Made by a program: the position numbers and the translations under genes. From Actinomadura graeca (lineage in GTDB: Bacteria > Actinomycetota > Actinomycetes > Streptosporangiales > Streptosporangiaceae): a stretch of DNA of 64,000 nt. The stretch covers positions 1,116,001 through 1,180,000 of the forward strand of contig NZ_CP059572.1 of the NCBI RefSeq assembly GCF_019175365.1, written 5' to 3'. The notes beneath the pieces are model-generated. The model did not search any database, was not told where the DNA came from, and saw only the letters and a list, made by a program, of their open reading frames with translations. Positions 58,442 through 64,000 of the stretch are shown here, piece by piece. Position 1 is the first letter of the stretch; each line of letters begins with the position of its first letter.

Positions 58442-60472
58442 CTAACCGGCGCGCCAAGGGACGGTGGCGACGGGGTTGTGCCCGCGGACGCGAAGCGTGT
58501 CCCGGAACCTCTCCTGCCGCTTCGGCAGGCCGTGGACGAGCATGACCTCCCGCGCGGCGACCTCGTCGGCGATGTCGAGGAGCTCGCGGCGGTCGGCGTG
58601 GGCGGACAGCCGCATCATCTCCACCCGCGCCCGGACCGGGACGGTGACGTCGCGGCCGTTCGCGGGCAGGACGAAGCCGCCGCGCCGGTCCGCCAGGTCG
58701 AGCAGCGCACGGCCGGGCGCCTCCTCGTCCTGGTATCCGGAGACGAACACGGCGCTGCCCGGCTCGGGGAGGATCCGCCGGGCCCACTGGACGGCGGGCC
58801 CGCCGTTCAGCATCCCGGAGGTGGAGATGACGACCCCGGTCCGGAACGTGTCCAGCTCGGCGGGCCGGTCCGCCACCGCGGTGCCGCCCCCGAAGATCCG
58901 CAGCCCGCGGTCCAGGCCCTCGAACACCGCGGCCAGGTCGACGGCCATGCCGTCGAGGCGGACCGGGACCTCCGGCAGGTGCCGCCGCATGATCAGGGCG
59001 ATCTCCTGGGCCCGTCCGAGCGCGAACGCGGGGATCAGCACGCGCCCGCCGCCCCGGTGGACCTCCTCGACGGCGCGCACGAGCGCGCCCACACCGATCT
59101 CCCTGTCGTCGTGCTCCTCGCCGCAGCACGTCGACTCCATGACGAGCAGGTCCGCGGAGCGCGCGGACTCGGAGAGGGCGTAGCCGCCGACGGTCTCCTG
59201 CCGGAAGCCGGAGATGTCGCCGGTGACGACCACGCGGCGGTCCCCGGCGCGGATCACCACGCCCGCGGCGCCCAGAATGTGCCCCGCCGGGAAGAGCTCG
59301 ATGTTCAGCTCGCCGATCCGGCGGGTCACGCCGTACGCGAGCTCCTCGCAGTTCTGCGCGGCCTCCTCGACGTCCCGGGACCCGTAGAGCGCGGCCGTGT
59401 CCGTCCCCCAGCGCGCGTGACCGCGCTCGGCGGCGGCCATCACCTTGACGCTGTCGGCCCACATCATCGGCATGAGCGCCACGGTCTCCGGTGTGGCGAG
59501 GACCCGCAGGTACCGGCGCTCCGCGACGAGCCTGGGGACGTAGCCGCAGTGGTCGTTGTGGGCGTGGGTGACGACCACCGCGTCCACACGGCCGTCGAGC
59601 GCCCGCTCGATGTCGCGGGGCGGCCGGGCGCGCTCGCCGGGGCGCAGGCCCGCGTCGACGAGGATCCGGGTCCCGCCCGCCTCCACGAGCAGGCACGATC
59701 CGCCGATGTGGTCGTGCCCGCCGAGCGGGACGACGCGCAGGCCGAGGTCGGCCGTGACGGCGGGCGGGGGCGCGGCGGGCTCCACCATGTCCCGCAGGAA
59801 CACCAGGACCTCCTCCGGGGAACGGCGGGTCGCCCGGGCGGCGGCGACCAGATGGCCGTTGTGCCGGGCGTCCTCGGAGCGGGCGGGGGCCTGGGGATCC
59901 CGGGCCTCGGCGCCGCCGGCGGGCGCGGACCCGCCCTGCTCCAGGACGTGGAGCAGGGCGGCGGCCAGGCCGCGCGGGTCGGCGGAGCGCCGCTGCTCGA
60001 TCGCCAGCAGCTGCGTCATGGCGGCGACCCGGCCCTCCTTCTCGGCGAGCGCCTCGCGGGCCTCCGCGAGGCGCTCGGCGTTGTCCCGCGCGTCCTTCCT
60101 GGCGTAGGCGAGCCGCCCTTCGGACGTCCTGAGCCGCTTCCGGAGCGCCTCGATCTTGCGGGCGTCGCGTTCGGCGGCCCGGTCCCGGACCGGCCTGGTC
60201 CAGGCCAGGCCGGCCCGGACGACCCCGGCGTCGGGATGCAGCAGGACCGCCGCCAGGGCGCGGGCCCGGTCGTCGGCGCCCGACGCGGCCAGGTGCCCGG
60301 CCGCGTGGCGGCGCAGCACCGGGAACCGCTCCAGCGCCGACAGCAGCATCGGCGTCCGCTCCTCGACCAGCCGGTCCGGGTCGGGCGGCAGCGCCGCGGC
60401 CCCGGGGCGGGCGAGCACCGCGACGGCGACGGCGCGCAGGACCGCGGCGAGCGCCTCCGCGTCGGCGGTCAC
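58442..60472 (-). CDS. Beta-CASP metallo-beta-lactamase RNase-like protein with coiled-coil N-terminus
   Basis: 676 residues. The N-terminal ~200 are helical, with a coiled coil (about 100-150, AERDARKIEALRKRLRTSEGRL). The rest is an MBL/beta-CASP enzyme like CPSF73/RNase J: THAHNDHCGY near residue 305 (HxHxDH), AGHILGAAG, VVVTGDIS, ESTCCGEEH, RLSAHADRREL and MLVHGLP, so all metal stations are kept. It would cut RNA. GTG start at 60472 overlaps the ATPase stop (GTGA), so the two form one operon and probably one complex. Confidence 0.85.
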   Translation of the reverse strand: MTADAEALAAVLRAVAVAVLARPGAAALPPDPDRLVEERTPMLLSALERFPVLRRHAAGHLAASGADDRARALAAVLLHPDAGVVRAGLAWTRPVRDRAAERDARKIEALRKRLRTSEGRLAYARKDARDNAERLAEAREALAEKEGRVAAMTQLLAIEQRRSADPRGLAAALLHVLEQGGSAPAGGAEARDPQAPARSEDARHNGHLVAAARATRRSPEEVLVFLRDMVEPAAPPPAVTADLGLRVVPLGGHDHIGGSCLLVEAGGTRILVDAGLRPGERARPPRDIERALDGRVDAVVVTHAHNDHCGYVPRLVAERRYLRVLATPETVALMPMMWADSVKVMAAAERGHARWGTDTAALYGSRDVEEAAQNCEELAYGVTRRIGELNIELFPAGHILGAAGVVIRAGDRRVVVTGDISGFRQETVGGYALSESARSADLLVMESTCCGEEHDDREIGVGALVRAVEEVHRGGGRVLIPAFALGRAQEIALIMRRHLPEVPVRLDGMAVDLAAVFEGLDRGLRIFGGGTAVADRPAELDTFRTGVVISTSGMLNGGPAVQWARRILPEPGSAVFVSGYQDEEAPGRALLDLADRRGGFVLPANGRDVTVPVRARVEMMRLSAHADRRELLDIADEVAAREVMLVHGLPKRQERFRDTLRVRGHNPVATVPWRAG

Positions 60473-63400
60473 CGGCCCTCCGCCCGGCGGGTCGCCTCCG
60501 CGAGGACGGGCTCGCAGGCCAGCCTCCCGCCGGCGGGCACGAGGACCCCGAGCACGCGCAGCGCCTCGACGAGGTCGCGCGGCCCGGCGTAGCCGCAGGC
60601 GTGCAGGGCGTCGAGCGCCAGCTCCGGCGTCGTCTCCTCGCCGTGCGCGGCCAGGAGCGCGGCGAGGTCCTCGGGGGTCTCGGGCTCGTCGTGCGCCACC
60701 AGCACCCGCCACGCGGCGGCCAGCCGTTCCTCACCGCGCACCCCGGCGTCGCCGAGCATCCTCTCGGGCCTGCTCCAGACCTGCTCCAGGCACCGGCCCA
60801 GCGCCTGGTCGCGGTCGCCGCCGTGCCGCGTGAGCGAGGTGACCACCCGCCCGACCAGCGTCGGCCAGCCCCCGGTGCGCGCCACCAGTTCCCTCTGCCC
60901 GGCGTCGTCGGGGAAGCCGAGCGCGTCCTCCCACATCCACTGCCGGATCGCCGGCAGGTCGTAGCGCCGCAGCCCGACCAGCTCGATCCCCTCCCGGGTC
61001 TCGATCCGCACCCACGCGGGGGCCAGCATCGGCCCCGCGACCAGGACGATCGACAGCCCTCGGCCCGGATGGGTCGCGACGCCCTTCTCCGCTTCGATGA
61101 GCCTCCTCTCGAAGGTGCCGGTGTCGTGCCCGCTGAGCAGGTCCAGGATGATCACGCTGTGGCCCCGGTTCGCGGCGGCCCCGCGCAGCGCGCTGTCCAG
61201 GGACAGCTCGCCCGCCCGGACGAGCCACACCCTGAGGTCCGGCTGGGTCGTCTCCTCGTTCTTCAGCGAGGCGGCCACACGCTCGGCGTGCATGGCCAGC
61301 GACCCGACCACGACGTGGATGGGCGGCCGCGCCCGCAGGAGCCGCGCGAGCTGGCCGATGCTGAGCGGCGACCGTTCGGGCCCGGAGTGGAAGGGCATGC
61401 GGTAGGAGTGGGCGTCGAACTGGTCCGGGGGCTCGAAGTCCTCGGTGTTCTGCAGTACGTTCTCGACCTCGCGCACCCCGCCCAGGAGGTTCAGGATGTG
61501 CGGGGTCCGCAGGCGGTACCGGTCGGTGTCGACGCCGAGCACGCCGAGGTTGACGCATTCGTCGAGCAGGCCGCGGAAGCCGTCGCTCGTGCAGTCCCTG
61601 AAGCCGTCCGGCCACCAGTCACCGCATTCGGCCCGGAGCTCGTCGACGCTGAGGGTCGCGGCGGCGCCCTCGGCGAGGGCGTGCAAGGCCACCGTGTAGG
61701 CGATGACCTTGTAGCGCTTGTCCAGGTTCAGCGTCCATTCGAAGCGGTCGCGGAAGCCCCGGGCCAGCTTCTTGTCGCGCCAGACGCCGTTCACGTCCTC
61801 GCGGGTGATCTGGTACGGCAGGTGGCGCGCCGTCGCGGAGGTGTCCCGCAGCCGCGCGAGGAGTTTCTCAGCGAACAGCTGGACGAGGGCCGGGGCGTTG
61901 TTGGCCTCGGCGATGACCCGCGCCGCCAGGGTCTCCGGGAAGAGGAAGCCGAGCGTCGCGAGGGGCCGGACGAGCAGGTCGAACGCGTCCTGCGGATCGA
62001 GCGGGCCAACCGCGATCGGGGTGCCGAGGTGGGCCAGCGGCTGGTTCGGCAGGCTCAGGAACCGGGCCGTCTGGTGCAGCCCGGCCCAGACGACCTTGAC
62101 GCGGCGGTCGGTCGCGGACATCAGGTCGCGCAGCGCGGTGACGCTCTCGAACCGTCCCTGGTCGGCGTCCTGGTTGAGGAAACGGTCCGCCTCGTCCAGG
62201 AGGATCAGCAGCTGGCGGTGCGGATCGGCCGCCGTCCACTCGCGGACCGCCTCGATGACCTGGCCGCGGCGCATCAGCCCCGGGCGGACCACCCCGGCCT
62301 TCGCCAGCCGGTCGGCGAGCCTCGGCCACAGCGAGTTCGACGGGACCTTCCCCACCGTCTGGATGTTCTCCAGGATGACGGTGCGGTGCGGGTCGGTGTC
62401 GCGGATGCCGCGCTCGGCCTTGCGCAGCAGCGCCGACTTGCCGAGCTGCCGCCCCCCGTAGACGAACGAGGAGCCGTTGCGGTCGGTGACCTCGCGGACC
62501 TGGGCGTCGCGTCCGTAGAACATCTCGTCGGGGACGTCGCCGGCGGGCGTGTACGGGTTGGTGGCGGTGAACGGCGCCATCACCGCGACGGTCGCGGTCC
62601 AGTTCTCGGGATGGCACGCCAGGTAGCCGATCGCGGCGTCGTCGAGGACGCCGGCGACGGGCGCCGGGCGGCCCCGGGCGGCCAGGGCGAGCTGCGCGCG
62701 GTCGTCGGCGGACAGGACGCCGAAGTAGCACACGAGCACGGTCTGGCTCTCGGGCTGCCCCTTGAGGAGCTCGACGAGCTGCCGCGGCGCCGGGCGCCGC
62801 CAGACCAGCAGGAGCCGCAGCCTGTCCCCCGACGGGCTCATCCGGGTCCCGAACGCGGGGAGCAGCGCCCCGTCCGAGCCGACATGGTGGACGCGGTCGA
62901 GGTCGATCCAGAGCCGGTCGGGCGCGGTGTCGGCCGCGCTCTGCTCCCCCTCCAGGCCGATCATCTTGAGTATCGCGGTGATGGACGACCGGAGGTTACC
63001 GGCGCTCTTGTGGCCCTGCCCGCAGGCCCGCCAGTGCCGGAGCCCCTCGCTGGCCACCTGCCTGCTGGCGTTGCGCAGGCCGGGGATGCTGACACCGGCG
63101 CCGGCCAGCACGGTCTCCAGGTCCCGGTCGCCGACGTCACGTCCGACGGCCAGCGCGGACTTCAGCTCCGAGATGTACTCGCTGGTCTCCTGCCTGCGGG
63201 CGCGGCTGCCGGAGCGGCGCGCGAGCCGGGCGAAGACCTCGGGGAAGGCGGGGTAGAACCGGCCGAAGTCGTTCTCGGCGGGTTTGTCGGGAAGCTGGTT
63301 GCCCGCCTTCAGCTGTGCCAGGAACTCCCGGGCGGTGGTCAGGTCGCCGTCGTCGACGTGCTTCCCGATGCGCTCCAGGTCCGCGGGGTCGAGGGCGGGC

Positions 63401-64000
63401 GCCTGCTCCGCGAGCCGGGCCCGCTCGCGCCCGATGGCGGTCCGCCGCTGCTCGGCCAGGGTCGCCATCAGGCCGTCCAGCTCGCCGCCGATCCGGTCGA
63501 AGTCGTGCCGGTGCGCGGTCAGCGGGCGGAGCGTCTCCTCGGTGCCGCGGACCTGGTCCTCGGTGAGCAGGCCGTCGCGGAGGGACCGCGCGATCAGGTC
63601 GCGGGCCTCCTCGACGCGCCGGTCGCGCACCTCCCGGGCGGACCGGACGAGGTCGTCCCGCCGTGCCTGGAGCCGGTCCACGGCGCCGGGGTCGGCGGCC
63701 TGGAGGACGGTGAGGACGGCGCCCGTGCCCTCATGGTCCATCCGGGCGGCCCGCGCCTCGAACGCCGCCTCCCAGTCCGGTGCCCCGGCGAGCGCGACGG
63801 CCCCGAGCGCCTCGACGGGCGGCGTGGCCCGCGGCTCCCACGTGCGCGGGTCGAGAGGCACCTCCCCGGCCAGGAGCAGGTCCCGGTTGAGCACATGCGC
63901 GACGCGCGGCTCCTGGTCGGGGAGCGGCGCGCCGTCCACCAGCCCGAACGCGCCGGTGAGCAGGACGCGGGCCGCCTCCACGGCGGCCGGGAGCGGCTGG
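60469..64000 (-). CDS. Large P-loop ATPase, partner of the beta-CASP nuclease (5' end outside the window)
   Basis: The frame stays open to the window edge, so the true start is likely outside; the first Met/Val codon seen is at 63981 (at least 1170 residues). N-terminal third is helical/coiled coil. An ATPase module has Walker A VYGGRQLGKSALL near residue 514 and Walker B LLILLDEADRF near 594, of the ORC/STAND-related type. A second half contains another Rossmann-like part (SVIILDLLSGHD, RRYDLPAIRQWMWE) with no Walker A, perhaps a degenerate NTPase. The stop overlaps the nuclease start by GTGA. Family not identified. Confidence 0.7.
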   Translation of the reverse strand, partial: QPLPAAVEAARVLLTGAFGLVDGAPLPDQEPRVAHVLNRDLLLAGEVPLDPRTWEPRATPPVEALGAVALAGAPDWEAAFEARAARMDHEGTGAVLTVLQAADPGAVDRLQARRDDLVRSAREVRDRRVEEARDLIARSLRDGLLTEDQVRGTEETLRPLTAHRHDFDRIGGELDGLMATLAEQRRTAIGRERARLAEQAPALDPADLERIGKHVDDGDLTTAREFLAQLKAGNQLPDKPAENDFGRFYPAFPEVFARLARRSGSRARRQETSEYISELKSALAVGRDVGDRDLETVLAGAGVSIPGLRNASRQVASEGLRHWRACGQGHKSAGNLRSSITAILKMIGLEGEQSAADTAPDRLWIDLDRVHHVGSDGALLPAFGTRMSPSGDRLRLLLVWRRPAPRQLVELLKGQPESQTVLVCYFGVLSADDRAQLALAARGRPAPVAGVLDDAAIGYLACHPENWTATVAVMAPFTATNPYTPAGDVPDEMFYGRDAQVREVTDRNGSSFVYGGRQLGKSALLRKAERGIRDTDPHRTVILENIQTVGKVPSNSLWPRLADRLAKAGVVRPGLMRRGQVIEAVREWTAADPHRQLLILLDEADRFLNQDADQGRFESVTALRDLMSATDRRVKVVWAGLHQTARFLSLPNQPLAHLGTPIAVGPLDPQDAFDLLVRPLATLGFLFPETLAARVIAEANNAPALVQLFAEKLLARLRDTSATARHLPYQITREDVNGVWRDKKLARGFRDRFEWTLNLDKRYKVIAYTVALHALAEGAAATLSVDELRAECGDWWPDGFRDCTSDGFRGLLDECVNLGVLGVDTDRYRLRTPHILNLLGGVREVENVLQNTEDFEPPDQFDAHSYRMPFHSGPERSPLSIGQLARLLRARPPIHVVVGSLAMHAERVAASLKNEETTQPDLRVWLVRAGELSLDSALRGAAANRGHSVIILDLLSGHDTGTFERRLIEAEKGVATHPGRGLSIVLVAGPMLAPAWVRIETREGIELVGLRRYDLPAIRQWMWEDALGFPDDAGQRELVARTGGWPTLVGRVVTSLTRHGGDRDQALGRCLEQVWSRPERMLGDAGVRGEERLAAAWRVLVAHDEPETPEDLAALLAAHGEETTPELALDALHACGYAGPRDLVEALRVLGVLVPAGGRLACEPVLAEATRRAEGR

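Noticed and set aside
1..64000. tRNA, rRNA, CRISPR arrays, IS elements, riboswitches
   Set aside because: I looked along the window for tRNA cloverleaf signatures, regularly spaced repeats, transposase motifs and conserved leader folds and saw none; a computed scan would be needed to exclude weak tRNA or ncRNA signals.

Overview
The window is a 64 kb stretch of very GC-rich chromosome from a filamentous actinomycete. The evidence is GTG and TTG starts, leaderless promoter/start arrangements, an F420/PPOX-type oxidoreductase, a mycothiol-type TIGR03086 protein, a LAL regulator, a DrrAB-type exporter, a DnaE2 mutasome polymerase and a lipoprotein-rich secretome. It looks like the Actinomadura/Thermomonosporaceae side of the group, but the genus is a guess. 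No rRNA, tRNA, CRISPR array, insertion sequence or prophage gene was found.

Layout. 1-10 kb: error-prone polymerase DnaE2, a lipoprotein polysaccharide deacetylase, a receptor Ser/Thr kinase with a TolB-like propeller, and an MMPL exporter. 10-16 kb: a Ppx/GppA phosphatase, a PH-domain membrane protein, and two secreted phosphorus-scavenging enzymes (GDPD and PhoD) transcribed divergently, then a lipoprotein and an FG-GAP protein. 16-20.4 kb: an aldo/keto reductase and a FadR-type regulator divergent from a permease-amidase operon, with a 25-bp perfect palindrome between them. 20.4-25 kb: a GAP-family membrane protein and the lutABC lactate-oxidation operon, then a small membrane-anchored phosphatase. 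25-36 kb: a LAL regulator, an alpha/beta hydrolase with a Cys in the nucleophile position next to a cholesterol-oxidase-like GMC enzyme, and a large protein with three tandem AAA modules. 36-45 kb: a PPOX protein, a nucleotidyl-cyclase-like protein under nested inverted repeats, an ECF sigma/anti-sigma pair, a TetR-controlled ABC exporter, and HrpB. 45-52 kb: a degenerate NERD-like membrane protein, two coupled membrane proteins, a histidine phosphatase, a GAF-SARP fusion regulator, a coiled-coil protein, and an SDR/threonine aldolase pair. 52.9-54.1 kb: a clear homologue of the Vibrio/Legionella autoinducer synthase CqsA/LqsA. 55-58.4 kb: membrane proteins, a secreted GDSL esterase and a NUDIX hydrolase. 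58.4-64 kb: a translationally coupled pair consisting of a large P-loop ATPase (5' end outside the window) and a coiled-coil beta-CASP metallo-beta-lactamase nuclease.

The two items most worth pursuing are the ATPase/beta-CASP nuclease pair at the right edge, which has the make-up of a defence or RNA-quality-control system I cannot assign to a named type, and the CqsA-like alpha-hydroxyketone synthase, a signal class best known from Gram-negative bacteria. All calls come from reading the sequence; no database search was run.
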